From Anaspis maculata (taxonomy: Eukaryota > Arthropoda > Insecta > Coleoptera > Scraptiidae), in the NCBI GenBank assembly GCA_949128115.1, contig CASBRS010000033.1, forward strand, positions 62,001 to 126,000: a stretch of 64,000 nucleotides of DNA, in the 5' to 3' direction. How positions within the stretch are numbered: the first letter of the stretch is position 1; every line of letters starts with the position of its first letter. The notes under the pieces are model-generated. The model worked only from the letters and a program-made list of their open reading frames with translations, was not told where the DNA came from and made no database searches. Positions 1 to 10,796 of the stretch are shown here, piece after piece. The position numbers were made by a program, and so were the translations under genes.

Positions 1-776
1 CAGAAGGTTTGTGTAAATGTGGTAAGTGAAAAGGTTAGGTTTTGTGGCAGATGTCACCCGTCGCGCAGTGTGATGCACGTCAAGTCAAAATGTTTAGTTT
101 ATTTGGGGAAAACAGATAAAAACGTGTTTCTCGGAGTGTAAATTTGCTGGACACCGTCTTCACGAGTTGGGGGGTCTTTGCTTGTGCTTTGGTAGTGGCG
201 GCCAGTGAGCCAGTGCATAAAATGACGCCAAAGGAAGTCAGCGGCAGCACTAAAAGGAAGTAGGACTGATAGTAGGAAGTACTACGTGCTCTACAACACT
301 AAAACAGCATACAAGCCAGAAGAAGATGAAGAAGGGAATACATACATGAAATGGTCAATATATTCATGTTTAGAAGATCTTCCAACACAGAGTGCACTCA
401 CGCGTCGTGTCTCGACTGCCTTGTCTTGTACAGTGCAACTCCATAAATCAATGTCCATGGAAGCGAATTTTCTCAACATCACTGGAGCCACTGGACAGGC
501 ATCTTCATTAAATTTTCTTCCCTTTAGTGCTGCCGCTGACTTTCTTTGGCGTCATTTTATACACTGGCTCACTGGTCGCCACTACCAGAGCACAAGCAAA
601 GAGCCACCAACCCGTGGAGACGGTGCCCAGCAAATTTACACTCCGAGGAACACGCTTTCATCTGTTTCCCCCAATAAAACTAAACATCTTGACTTGACGT
701 GCATCACACCGCACGACGGGTGACATCTGCCACAATACCTAACCTTTTCACATACCACATTCACACAAACTATCTG
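1..776. mobile_element. Palindromic MITE-like element, possibly cut by the window edge
   Basis: The first 260 bases are the imperfect reverse complement of bases 517-776, leaving a unique loop of about 255 bp. Matching blocks include GTTTGTGT at 8-15 with ACACAAAC at 763-770, and GCACTAAAAGGAAG near 247 with its complement near 517. The left arm begins at base 1, so the true end and any target duplication may lie outside the window. A 145-codon ORF inside is not protein-like. The structure fits a non-autonomous foldback or MITE element of unknown superfamily. Confidence 0.75.
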
Positions 777-1115
777 CGACGACGGTTATGGATTCCTACT
801 CATTCCTACCAACAAAAAATATTTTTTCCATAGCTTGCTCCAATGCAGATAGCCGTGAAATTGATTATACTAGGATGGGCACCATAGTCCAAATATATAA
901 AAAAAACTCTGGACTTTGTCATAAAGTTGTGAAATTTGCTACACATGTTCTTTCAATTATTCTCAACATACCTGGATGTGGGGCAGTCTCGACAGGTGGC
1001 GTATACAGGATGTTTTTTTTTAGTTGTAATGGGTACCCGGGATCATCCCTGTTACAATCGTGCTACCGAGGGGTAAACTACTGACGGAATTTTTGTACAC
1101 CGATTTCCAATTTTG
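777..1115. other. No gene seen
   Basis: AT-rich sequence between a palindromic element and a minisatellite. I see no coding, RNA or repeat signal. Confidence 0.5.
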
Positions 1116-1262
1116 TGATGATTTCCAATGATTTCCGAATGATTTCCAAAGATTTCCGAGGATTTCCAAAGATTTCCAATGATTTCCAAATGATTTTCAA
1201 ATGATTTCCAATGATTTCCAAATGATTTCCAAATGATTTCCAATGATTTCCAAATTATTTTC
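1116..1262. repeat. GATTTCCAA minisatellite
   Basis: About 13 tandem copies of an 11-12-bp unit, ATGATTTCCAA with small variants, run without interruption. The GATTTC core is also the building block of the larger satellite at 12.5-21.3 kb. Confidence 0.9.
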
Positions 1263-1369
1263 TCATTATTTCCACTTTCTTCAGTCGAAACTCATTGTGA
1301 TTTTTGCTATCAGAATGGGGTACTTGTCAATGAAACAGATTTGAATCAAAATTCTTTAAATCATCAATA

Positions 1370-1835
1370 TTTTGTTGTTTGGAGGCGGAAGCTGAGAGCA
1401 GCCACTAATCAACAGTAGCCTATTCTTTCCCATTTTTAGTCGGCTATCCATATAGCGAAAAAATTAGATCGTTATGTCTTCGGGTTCAAGTTTTTCATTC
1501 ATCTCTTACTTTGAGGGCGGCGTGTGGGGGCGGCAGCATTCGGGAAAGTAACTGTCGCACAGTCTGAGTTGGAGGCTTCCAAATGTGTAAGGAAATATGA
1601 AAAATCAGTGAAAATTATGAAAGTTGCATTTTTTGTTTGGGGGCAGGAGCTGGAGGCGGCGACTAATCAAAAGTGACCTATCTCTTCCAATTTTCAGTCA
1701 TCTATACATATAGCGGAAGAATTAGATCGTTAATCTTCAGGTTTATGTTTGACATTCATTTCTTACTTTGGGGGCGGCGTGTGGGAGCGGCAGAGTTTGG
1801 CAAAGAAATTCTTGCACAGTTTGAGCTGAGAGTTT
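1370..1835. repeat. Two tandem copies of a ~260-bp repeat
   Basis: A block starting TTTGTTTGG with a GGAGGCGG motif recurs 260 bp later. Both copies carry TTAGATCG and GGGGCGGCGTGTGGG in the same order. The copies have diverged noticeably and neither encodes a protein. Confidence 0.75.
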
Positions 1836-1866
1836 ATTCATTCATTTATTTATTTATTTATTTATC
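1836..1866. repeat. (ATTT)n microsatellite
   Basis: A run of ATTT/TTTA tetranucleotides at the end of the second 260-bp copy. Confidence 0.9.
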
Positions 1867-2423
1867 AACGTCTCGGTTTGGGGACCTCCGAAAATCCAAA
1901 AAATTGAAATTGGTTTTTCGGGAAATTTTTTGGCAGCATCCTTCGTGAGGTCCAGCAGATCACGGAACTCAACTTACTTTCGGAAAAAACCAACGGTCTA
2001 CGAAAAGTACATTTCGGGGACGCCACCTGGTTCGTGTCTTTGCTAAAGCCAACGTCTCGATCGCCTAGCGGCGAAGTGGAGTACCATCACATCAGAACGT
2101 TCCACGGAATTAATTTCTGCTTTTAGCGTACATGTATAACTGGTTGCTTGAATGAGGATGCAGCAATAATTGAAAATATGTTCGGTGCACGGACGAGGGG
2201 TGTTCGAGGCAAGGGAAGGGAAAAGTTTCTCTGCATTGATGGAGCAAAACCATGCCGGCACGTCAGAGTATTCATGAGCTTCCTGATTTTCGCGAAAAGA
2301 TGAGAATTTGAACGATATCCACTGAAAACATGGCTGGAGAACAGGAACGGAAAGAGGTCACAAGAGTCCCTGAACTATCATAATAAGGAACACCATACAC
2401 TTCCAGGACTTTCCGGGACTTCG
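1867..2423. other. Diverged repeat flank, no gene
   Basis: This opens with CAACGTCTCGGTTTGGGGAC, which resembles the middle of the 370-bp unit that follows (CGTCTCGGAACTG ... TTTGGGGACGCC), so it is probably a decayed copy. No coding signal. Confidence 0.45.
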
Positions 2424-4549
2424 ACATTTCCAGTGGGTTTTCACAGATAAATCTCGAAATATTTGGTACGAGGGTACTCGAGGCGGACACTAATTCGAAA
2501 ATTGATCAGGACTCGTTCGCAAATTGATAAGATTTGAAAAAAAAAGCAATCAGGCTTCTGTCGTCCATCAGATCAGATTGTTGACCAACTCGGGTCGCCA
2601 AATTGTTGCACATCAATAAAAAAAAAATGACCATGACCGGTGTGTGTTGATTATTTATGGTTTTCTTGTCGATCTGAACATCGCGAAGATGAAGAATAGG
2701 CTAGAAATTGGAAAGCTTCAACGTCTCGGAACTGTCCCGTTTATATCAATTCTTAAGTTTGGGGACGCCGCAGCCCCGAAAATTTTTCCAAATTTCGTCA
2801 TTTCCAGTGAGTTTTCACAAAATCCTTGATTTTTTGTCACGAGAGTACCTGAGGCGGACACTAATCCGAAAGTTGATCGGAAAATGATAGTTTTCAAACT
2901 GATAGATTTGAGGAAAATTCCGATCTGGCTTCTGTCGTCCTTCAGACCAGATTTTTGACCAATTCGGGTCGCCAAATTTCTGCCCATCAATGAAAAAAAG
3001 ACCATGACCGGTGTGTATTAATTATTTATGGTTTTCTTGTCGACCTGGACATCGCGCGGATGAGAAATCAGCTAGAAATTGGAAAGCTTTTGCGTTCGGA
3101 ACTGTCCCGTTCATATATATTCTTGAGTTTGGGGACGCCGCAGTCCCGGAAAAAAAATCATATCTCGTCATTTCCAGTAAGTTTTCACAAAAATATTGAT
3201 CTATTTGTCACGAGAGAACCCGAGGCGGACATTAATTCAAAAGTTGATCGGCATTCGTTTTCAAATTGATCACATTTGAGGAAAATTCCGATCTGGCCTC
3301 TGTCGTCCTTCAGATCAGATTGTTGACTAATTCGGGTGGTCAAATTTCTGCCCATCAATGAAAAAATGACCATGACCGGTGTGTGTTGATTATTTATGGT
3401 TTTCTTGTCCATCTGGACATCGCGAAGATGAGAAATCGGCTAGAAATTGGAAAGCTTTTGCGTCCCGGAACTGTCCCGTTTGTAGATACTCTTGAGTTTG
3501 GGGACGCCGCAACCCCGGAAAAAAATTCAAATTTTGTCATTTGCAGTGAATTTTCACAAAAACGATCTATTTGTCACAAGAGAACCCGAGGCGGAAATTA
3601 AATCGAGAGTAGTTGATCGGGACTCGATTTCAAATTGATCAGATTTGAGGAAAATTCCGATCTGGCTTTTGTCGTCCTTCAGATCAGATTGTTAACCAAT
3701 TCGGGTCGCCAAATTTTTGCTCATCAATAAAAAAAATTATCAAAACCGGTGTGTGTTGATTATTTATGGTTTTCTTGTCCATCTGGACATCGCGAAAATG
3801 AGAAATCGGCTAGAAAATGGAAAGCTTTTGCGTCCTGGAACTGTCCCGTTTATACATATTGTTACGAAGCTCGCGACCATCCCGGCTCTTTCTAGAGAAA
3901 TCTAGCATCACGCGTTGCATTCGGGAAGCATCGAGAGACTTCAGCGGTAGGTCACGACACGTCGAGACTTCTGGCAGAGGTGCCGTAGAAAATACGCGTA
4001 TATTCTCGACGCAGATACCAGAGAAATCCTCGTGTGCTGTAAACATCATCAGGAAGCATCCAGAACCTTCGATGCCACTATAAGAGAGGAGCTTGACCTG
4101 GCATCGAGAGAGTTTGGAATCGAGCGATCGTGGCGTCAACACCTTAAGCGACATTGTGAATTTCTGAGCGATTAATAATTCTGTGCGTTATTTAGTTGTA
4201 TCGGTAGCAGCTAATAAAGTGCAGTTTGTTTACAAGTAAATCAGCGCATTTAATTTCGAGATAGGCGAACCCGAATATCGTAACAATATTCTTGAGTTTG
4301 GGGACGCCGCAGCCCCGGAGAAAAATTCAAATTTTGACATTTCCAGTGAGTTTTCACAAAAATTGTGATCTATTTGTCACGAGAGAACCCGAGGCGGACA
4401 TTAATTCGAAAGTTGATCGGGATTCGTTTTCAAATTGATCAGATTTGAGAAAAATTCCAATCTGGCTTCTGTCGTCCTTCAGATCAGATTGTTGACCAAT
4501 TCGGCTGGCCAAATTTTTGTCCATCAATAAAAAAATTACCATTACCGGT
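2424..4549. repeat. ~370-bp tandem repeat array
   Basis: One partial and four complete copies end at ACCATGACCGG near 2630, 3001, 3369, 3739 and 4538, which gives a period of about 370 bp. Each unit contains TTTGGGGACGCCGC, CGAGGCGGACA and CTTCTGTCGTCCTTCAGA in the same order. The fourth copy is interrupted by a solo LTR and the array stops at the tail of the non-LTR retrotransposon. Short ORFs recur once per unit and look accidental. Confidence 0.9.
3860..4285 (+). mobile_element. Solo LTR, Gypsy-like, with 4-bp target duplication
   Basis: The insert begins TGTTACGAAGC and ends CGTAACA, the TG...CA ends of an LTR. It is flanked by ATAT at 3856-3859 and 4286-4289. Neighbouring copies of the 370-bp unit supply the empty site (a TATATTCTTGAG-like run), so both borders are firm. 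It contains AATAAA near 4212 and a CACTATAAGAGAG run near 4076 that could be a promoter element. A related LTR lies at 46778-47229 on the other strand. No internal region remains. Confidence 0.85.
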
Positions 4550-4605
4550 GTTTATTAATGTTATTATTATTACTATTATTATTATTAATGTTATTATTAG
4601 TGATT
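4550..4605 (-). repeat. TAA-repeat 3' tail of the retrotransposon
   Basis: On the plus strand this is a run of TTA and TTAATG units. On the element's strand it is the TAA-rich simple-repeat tail seen on several non-LTR clades in place of poly(A). Confidence 0.8.
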
Positions 4606-4631
4606 AAAACGACCAACAGGCCAGAGCCCAA

Positions 4632-7565
4632 TTACAGGTCGAGTTTAGAGAAGGCAGCATATACAGAAGCAGGAATGCAGAACAGGATGTCGACGTCACT
4701 CTCGATCAAGCTTCGATTTGAGTACATCCTGCTGAGAGGAGAAGATGCCATAAGATTTGTTCTGGCAAAAGGCAGCAGAAACAGAGCTTTTGATCTCAAA
4801 TGAGCACCAGGGACGCGAAAGTCAATCCTGCTCAGAATCTCAGCGCAGTCAACTCCCCCAAAAAGAATCTTGTGCAGGTAAATAACGGAGTGGGCAGCCC
4901 TGCGATTATTCAAACTCTGTAAGTGGAACCTGCTCTGCAGCTCACTGTTAGGGAAACCCCTAGGAGGATAGCCACTGTCCAACCTGAAGGACAGAAATTT
5001 CAAAAATCTTCGCTGCACTCTCTCTAGGCTGTTAATATGAGTCTTATATAGGGGGCTCCAAATAATAGAAGCATACTCAAGCTTCGACCTGACAAACGTG
5101 CAGTACAGCAGACGAAGCGTTGCGACATCCGCAAAGTCCCTTGAGTTTCGGATGACAAAACCCAGACTTCTGAACGCCGATTTGACGACATCGTTTATGT
5201 GCATTCTGAAGGAAAGCTCTGGGTCAAAACAAACACCAAGATCTCTGACGCTGCCAGGTCTAGAAAGTGTGTACGCACCCAGGTTGTAGTCATAGAAAGT
5301 TGGGTTGCGCTTCCGAGTGTAAGACTGTACGTAGCACTTCGAGGCATTTAGTGACAGAAAATTAGCTTTGCACCACTCATCAACCATGTCAAGATTTGCC
5401 TGAAGTAACCGACAGTCGGCGCGATCATCAATTCTGCAAAACATCTTCAGATCATCGGCATATAATAAATGTTTTACAGATAGATTAGCTACTATGTCGT
5501 CAGCATATATATCAAAAAGCTCAGGACCAAGATTAGAACCCTGTGGCACACCCGATGGCTGAAGGAACTCACTAGACCTACTACCGTTATGCTGGACAAA
5601 CAGGTGTCTGTCACATAAGTATGATTTCAAGAGCCTGACCAACGAAGGGGACAAGCCAAAGGCGGATAACTTATGCAGTAAAGTGTCGTGGTCCAGGGTA
5701 TCAAAAGCCTTTGAAAAATCGGTGTAAATAACGTCCACCTGACCACCAGAGTCAAGCACACCACCGATGAACTGGGTCTTACACATGAGATTGGACGCAG
5801 TTGAGCGTCCCCTAACAAAACCATGCTGATTTGGAGAAAACAACCTGGAGGTATCATTATAGAGAGAGGAATGCAGCACAGTCTCAAAGACCTTACTGAA
5901 GTTGCTCAAGAGGGAGATTGGTCTATAATTTGACATTTCATTTTTATTGCCTTTCATATGAACTGGACAAATACGTGTACGTTTCCATATTTTAGGGAAT
6001 ATGGATGTTCTCAATATCAGATTGAACATGTCGGTCAGAGGCTTCACGAAAACTGAGGAGCAGTCCCTAATGAGGAAGGCAGGCACAGAATCGGGACCAG
6101 TTGTCATTCCGGCCTTTAGTTTTCTCAAAGCATCAAGAACGTCACCCTCACCTATCACACTGACAATCAACAAACCACCGGACTCAGGGAATGCGCACGC
6201 AGGCCGTCGAGGCGATGTATAGGAGGGGCTCACAAAAACGGAGGAAAACCGCGCCGCAAAAGCGTCAGCGATGCCTTGAGGCGTATTGTACTCGACGCCA
6301 TCGTGAACCATCACTGGTGGAATGTCTCCACACTGCCTTCTGGAGTTGATGTTTTTCCAGAAGGTTGACGGATTATGGACGATGTCCCTCTCGATACGGA
6401 TGAGGTAGCTCTTATAGCTGATGTCGATTTCACGCTTGAGAAGCCCACGCAACTCCCTGAAGCGAGCCAGGTCAGCATCATTTCCACTCCTCAAAAACTT
6501 CCTCCACGCCCTGTCCTTCCGTCTAATGCAAGAGATAATTCTGCCGTTAAACCATGGTGGATATTTGCGGGTTGGCTGCCTCTTCAAAGGTATGTGCTTA
6601 TCAAACAAGGTATACAGTTTGGAATAAAAAGCCTCAACAGCAGTGTCAACGTCCTTCAATCCGCAAAGAAAAGTCCAATCGACCAAAGCGAGATCGGAGT
6701 AAAGCGCAGCATAGTTACCCCTTCTGAAGTTGAACTCACCCTTGCCCACGCCGATCGGACCCCTACTTCTCGCAAGACTGACGGACAACAGCACATCCAG
6801 GGCCGGATGATGGCTATCCTGAGGCAAAACAGCAATGGCAGACTTGGAAACCCGCAACACCGCATTGGAAAAAACCAAGTCCAGCGTCCTATCCATGCCA
6901 TTCCGAATGGTGTTGTATTGCTCAAGGTCAAAAAAACTAACAAGATTGTCGGACGCGACACGCTTCAAAGACGGAGTGTCCTCAGAGTATTCGGGAATGT
7001 TGAAATCACCCAGGATGACCAATTCCTCGGTGCCGCTGAGGAATGGTAAAGACATAATACAATCAAAGAGGGCAACATAATGATGGGGAGCAGTAGATGG
7101 GGGAATGTAGATCACAATAATGTAAACAGTACGGAAATTGACCTTAATCTTGACCCCCAGGATGTCAACAAAAAACAATTCCTGAGGAAACAAATCAAGA
7201 GATTTTATATTAATCACCGATGAGCCCAGGTTACTGCCCACAGCCAGCAGCACACCACCACCTCTTGAAGATCCAGTGGATGAAAAATCCCTGTCGCACC
7301 TGAAAACACAAAAGCTACGCAGATCAAACAGCTCGCCATCACATACGCCATCATTGAGCCAAGTTTCAGTCAAGACAAACACGTCAATGTGAGACATCGA
7401 CGATACCGACCGAGACAACTCAGAAACCTTCGAGCACAACCCCCTGACGTTCTGGTAGTAGCAGGAGACAAAAGGGCCAGGTCGCAGAATGGAGCCAGAA
7501 CCAGGTAGAAACGGAACAGGAGGGGAGGACAGCTGCGAGGCATCAGCCGCATTGACCGCTAATTG
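4632..7565 (-). CDS. Retrotransposon ORF2: endonuclease and reverse transcriptase
   Basis: This is the target-nicking and reverse-transcribing protein of the element. The open frame runs 977 codons from just after the ORF1 stop. A Pro/Ser-rich linker of about 35 residues leads into the APE-type endonuclease: YYQNVRGL at about residue 36, LTETWLND near 65, GDFN near 187 and DSHHPAL near 250. The reverse transcriptase carries NYRPISLL, DFSKAFDTLDH, SGVPQGSNLGP and the catalytic LLYADD near residue 702, all intact. No AUG lies between the ORF1 stop and the conserved endonuclease start. The first in-frame ATG falls inside the endonuclease, so ORF2 is likely made as an ORF1-ORF2 fusion by readthrough, or from a non-AUG codon. 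Confidence 0.92.
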   Translation of the reverse strand, partial: QLAVNAADASQLSSPPVPFLPGSGSILRPGPFVSCYYQNVRGLCSKVSELSRSVSSMSHIDVFVLTETWLNDGVCDGELFDLRSFCVFRCDRDFSSTGSSRGGGVLLAVGSNLGSSVINIKSLDLFPQELFFVDILGVKIKVNFRTVYIIVIYIPPSTAPHHYVALFDCIMSLPFLSGTEELVILGDFNIPEYSEDTPSLKRVASDNLVSFFDLEQYNTIRNGMDRTLDLVFSNAVLRVSKSAIAVLPQDSHHPALDVLLSVSLARSRGPIGVGKGEFNFRRGNYAALYSDLALVDWTFLCGLKDVDTAVEAFYSKLYTLFDKHIPLKRQPTRKYPPWFNGRIISCIRRKDRAWRKFLRSGNDADLARFRELRGLLKREIDISYKSYLIRIERDIVHNPSTFWKNINSRRQCGDIPPVMVHDGVEYNTPQGIADAFAARFSSVFVSPSYTSPRRPACAFPESGGLLIVSVIGEGDVLDALRKLKAGMTTGPDSVPAFLIRDCSSVFVKPLTDMFNLILRTSIFPKIWKRTRICPVHMKGNKNEMSNYRPISLLSNFSKVFETVLHSSLYNDTSRLFSPNQHGFVRGRSTASNLMCKTQFIGGVLDSGGQVDVIYTDFSKAFDTLDHDTLLHKLSAFGLSPSLVRLLKSYLCDRHLFVQHNGSRSSEFLQPSGVPQGSNLGPELFDIYADDIVANLSVKHLLYADDLKMFCRIDDRADCRLLQANLDMVDEWCKANFLSLNASKCYVQSYTRKRNPTFYDYNLGAYTLSRPGSVRDLGVCFDPELSFRMHINDVVKSAFRSLGFVIRNSRDFADVATLRLLYCTFVRSKLEYASIIWSPLYKTHINSLERVQRRFLKFLSFRLDSGYPPRGFPNSELQSRFHLQSLNNRRAAHSVIYLHKILFGGVDCAEILSRIDFRVPGAHLRSKALFLLPFARTNLMASSPLSRMYSNRSLIESDVDILFCIPASVYAAFSKLDL

Positions 7566-7568
7566 CTA
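7560..7568 (-). promoter_or_regulatory. Leaky stop context, UAG CAA UUA
   Basis: On the minus strand the ORF1 stop reads TAG CAA TTA. This matches the UAG-CARYYA type-I readthrough context known from tobamoviruses. ORF2 continues in the same frame with 42 open codons before the endonuclease. The match and the frame are seen directly; functional readthrough is inferred. Confidence 0.6.
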
Positions 7569-8870
7569 TCCGGCAACAGAACCGAGCAACTTCTCCCTCA
7601 GCCTGTCAGCCACTATGCCGTAAGCATGGCAGCTGTTATATTCGAACGCGGCATGATCAGTTTTTATATCGATGCTCTTTTTGTTTTTCAAAGAAATGCA
7701 GTTACAGCACTGTCTGACCTTGGCTTCACAGCTTTTCAAATCATGTGGGCCAGCGCATATGGGACAACTGACGGGGTTATCGCAGTTTGCCGAGCCATGG
7801 TGGAAAGAGTTACACTTAAAACATCGCAGTACAGAGATAGCGTCGTATACTACACAGTTGTCAAAACCTATTATAACATGTTTACAGCGGATGAGGGCTC
7901 TGTAAGTGTCAGCATCAACACCAATTGTCGCTTGGAAAATCTTTTTGTTACTCTTAGTAGGAGCGAACTTAATCAAGCTACACTTCGAGTCCTCCGCAAA
8001 AACTGAGCGATTCTGAGCCTTGAGAAAGCGGATAAATTCGCCCTCCTCAAGATCCTGCGTAACTCCTACAATGCGAACCTGAGGCTGAATTGATTTGAGC
8101 CCGCGAACATTATAATCAGAATTAAGTTTTTCCTCGGCAAGCTTCAAAAGTTTTACACGGTCCGCGGTGTCACTGCAGTTTATCAATATACCCGAATTGC
8201 GCAGATCCCTAACCTCACTGATGTTGATATCATTTTCTACGGGGTTAATTTTCTTCAGAATATCAGCCTTGAGTTCGGAGGCTGGAACATTCGCACTCTT
8301 AGACCTTATTACAACCTTTGCCTCAGTTTTTGAGGCAGCGCCAGCATAACTCCGAGGAGTGGCCGAACCAACCGGCTGCGACAATGCCGTGCCACAACCC
8401 AAAGCGCCAGCCGACTTACACTCCATAAGTGTGCTCAACCTCCCAATCTGCTCCCGAAGCTCTCCATTCTCACCCCTCAACAAGCGCACCTCCTCCAACA
8501 ACTCCGAAGCCTCCAGCCTACCTCCAGTCGCAACATCATCGCACTTACCGGATAGCAACTTCGAGAGCTTCTCCAGCTTATCCTCGACCAAAATCTCAAA
8601 CTTAAGATCGAAACCAGCCTGCAAATCCTTCCTGAGCTTATCGAACTTGGCATCGAAGAGAGAGGTCCACCCATCTTTCAGGTTCACCTCGCATCGCAAT
8701 TTGCAAGTGTCGCACAAATATAGAAAGCCTTTTCGCTCATTTAACAATTTGAATTCGGTGTCGCTCACTCCAACACAAGAACAATGATACGAATCACCAC
8801 AAACGCCCTCACAACGAATCAGAGCTCCTTTGCCGCGGCTAGTTCTACATTTAGCACAGCTACTAGCCAT
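7566..8870 (-). CDS. Retrotransposon ORF1: PHD finger and CCHC zinc-knuckle protein
   Basis: A 434-residue RNA-binding protein of the element. The start is the ATG at 8870 (context TTGCCATGG), because the PHD finger begins five residues later. The PHD ligands are C5, C8, C20, C24, H29, C32, C53 and C56, a C4HC3 pattern. A leucine-rich probable coiled coil follows at about 115-145, then a central domain. C-terminal knuckles lie at about 350-391 (CFKCNSFHHGSANC, CPICAGPHDLKSC, then CCNC). PHD-containing ORF1 proteins are a known type among non-LTR elements. The ORF ends in UAG, followed in frame by ORF2. Confidence 0.9.
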   Translation of the reverse strand: MASSCAKCRTSRGKGALIRCEGVCGDSYHCSCVGVSDTEFKLLNERKGFLYLCDTCKLRCEVNLKDGWTSLFDAKFDKLRKDLQAGFDLKFEILVEDKLEKLSKLLSGKCDDVATGGRLEASELLEEVRLLRGENGELREQIGRLSTLMECKSAGALGCGTALSQPVGSATPRSYAGAASKTEAKVVIRSKSANVPASELKADILKKINPVENDINISEVRDLRNSGILINCSDTADRVKLLKLAEEKLNSDYNVRGLKSIQPQVRIVGVTQDLEEGEFIRFLKAQNRSVFAEDSKCSLIKFAPTKSNKKIFQATIGVDADTYRALIRCKHVIIGFDNCVVYDAISVLRCFKCNSFHHGSANCDNPVSCPICAGPHDLKSCEAKVRQCCNCISLKNKKSIDIKTDHAAFEYNSCHAYGIVADRLREKLLGSVAG

Positions 8871-9567
8871 GGCAAGAGAATGAGATGAACGCACAAAAAA
8901 TAATACGACAAATTAGATGAAATGTTGTCAATAGATAAAACTAAAGAGTCTGTACATATATAAAATCAAATCTGTGTATAAATAAATAAAATCCGTGTAT
9001 AAATAAAATTTGCGTATAAAATCAGTGTACAAACAGAACAAAAACAACAACAAACGAAAACTCCAGCAGGACCGTGAGGCCGGGCGTAGCACAGAGTAGA
9101 GGTAGGTATTATGGTCTGTCACATTGGTGCAGAAGGTCAGAAATAAGGTAATATATATAATAGGTAAATAAATAAAGGTCAGTAGATAGCATACAAGCAC
9201 TGCGCCCAGCAGTGCGGTGCAACTGCACCGAAAATAAACAACATAAACAATAATCCACTCAGGTGTACGTTTACTATCAGCCAGAAGAAGACAAAAAGTA
9301 CGACCGCACAAAAACGCAAGAATATTATGGAACGAACTCACCAAACTGTAGAAACCGGCAGAATTCGGGCCAATGGGCCAGGAAAGCACCCAAACTAGAG
9401 GCCACAGCCCCCACACAGTTCAAAGGATCCAAAATCACAACCCAAAAAACCGAAAATACGCCAACAAACAGACCAAACCGCGGAGCACAAATCACACGAC
9501 CACTCACACACCTATCTTATCTTCTTCGTTTATATTATATAAACTGAACTGAACTGAACCTGAACTG

Positions 9568-10178
9568 CCTAATTTATACATATTGTCGGGAAGGGTTTAG
9601 GTTGACCCTTCTTGACTTTCTTGGGGGCTGGTGATTGCAAGCAGGGTGGAAGGTTTGGAAGAGAACACGATAAAGTTTTACATTGTTTTATTAACACACA
9701 TTTTAATCACACACCGATACCCGAGACGACATGAAGATAAGCTCGAACACAATCCGCCGTATAACAATAAAGTAATAATAAAATGAACAATTAATTATTA
9801 ATTAAGACGCCAACGGGCATAGCGGCCCGCCGAAATTGCAAAAATGAATTCGATGAAGAGCTATGGATACCTACTTCTAGATTTATAGGCAACGGGAGAC
9901 ATCGTAGACCAATCAGATTGATGCCCGTTTCCTGGTGCTGGTGAACTTAGTACCACACGAGACATAAACTGCAAAGCGCATCGTTTGCAGTATCAGCGTT
10001 TCCTGTGGAACCTCGTTCTTTTTGCTGAAGGCAATTTATGAATTATTATAATTTATACCTGATAAAATAACTCGTACCTCGGTATAAAGTATCATTAAAT
10101 TAATCTTTGAACAAATTAATCTGTGTATACCTATCTATCTACCTATCGCAGGCTTTTCCGGTGTGTGTGTGTGTGTTT
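9568..10178. other. No gene; microsatellites at the right edge
   Basis: AT-rich sequence without ORFs of interest. It begins TTTATACATATTG, close to the flank where the LTR entered at 3860, then TGTCGGG. CTAT and CTAC tetranucleotides lie at about 10128-10146 and a GT run at 10160-10178. Confidence 0.5.
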
Positions 10179-10186
10179 GTAGGTAT

Positions 10187-10788
10187 CACATACTTAAATA
10201 GCTATACCGCGCAAGAGAGACGTCCGACACCTGTAATTAAGGGCGCCGCCATCTTGATGGTTATTTAGGGACTTTGGGTGGTGTGGACTGGCACCACTTC
10301 GCTAGTTGGCCACTTGACTAAGCACGACATTATTTTATTTCTCCCTCAAAGTACGTGGAATCAACACTAATAACATCAAGTGAGAATCAACAGGTGAAGA
10401 AAAGGTGTGCGATCATTCCAGCATCCAAAAGTTCGGTTAACTACGTGATGTTTATTTACACTGTCAAAAAGCTCTCACTTGACGTTTCGTTTACTCAGAG
10501 TACAGTGACTCCCAACCATCCAACTCGATGTGAGTATTTCGTAATTTCAAGAAAACTAAATACACTTACGTGATGGTACTTGAGAAAACTGGATCGCTAT
10601 TGTAAAATTGCAGAAGGTTTGATCAGTTTCACGGGCCTTAGGATATTTTGTGGTAGCTATATAGCTCGGTATTTTGAGATACACTGGAAATTAACCATCA
10701 AGATGGCGTCATTCTCTAACTCCTTTTATTACGCGGCGCAGCAGAATGTGCAATAGGTTCATGAGCGGTATAGCTATTTAAGTATGTG
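10187..10788. mobile_element. hAT-type MITE with 8-bp target duplication
   Basis: The 602-bp element has perfect 24-bp terminal inverted repeats starting CACATACTTAAATAGC. It is flanked by direct GTAGGTAT copies at 10179-10186 and 10789-10796. Eight-base duplications with CA-starting ends are typical of hAT transposons. A second internal inverted match, CCATCTTGATGGTTA near 10250 and its complement near 10692, makes it partly palindromic. It encodes no transposase. Confidence 0.92.
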
Positions 10789-10796
10789 GTAGGTAT

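Larger units (their letters stand above)
4550..9567 (-). mobile_element. Non-LTR retrotransposon, near full length
   Basis: Read on the minus strand, the order is a roughly 700-base 5' UTR, a PHD-finger/zinc-knuckle ORF1, an endonuclease-reverse transcriptase ORF2, a short 3' UTR and a TAA-rich tail at 4550-4605. Both ORFs are intact, so the copy is probably young. A PHD-type ORF1 with an APE-type endonuclease is known from the CR1/Jockey/I-related groups; I cannot place the clade more precisely. The 3' junction falls inside the 370-bp array. The 5' junction near 9548-9585 shows a different flank, so a clean target duplication was not found and local deletion or rearrangement is likely. Confidence 0.93.

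Noticed and set aside
286..723. A 145-codon ORF in the first palindrome
   Set aside because: It starts at GTG, crosses the loop and reads into the inverted arm, and the composition is not protein-like.
8928..9416. A 162-codon minus-strand ORF upstream of retrotransposon ORF1
   Set aside because: It lies in the 5' UTR and is hydrophobic and Tyr/Leu-rich, as expected from AT-rich DNA. It has no conserved domain.
9584..10232. A possible LTR from TGTCGGG at 9584 to CCGACA near 10226
   Set aside because: There is no matching target duplication, and the proposed right end lies inside the hAT-type MITE, whose borders are firm.
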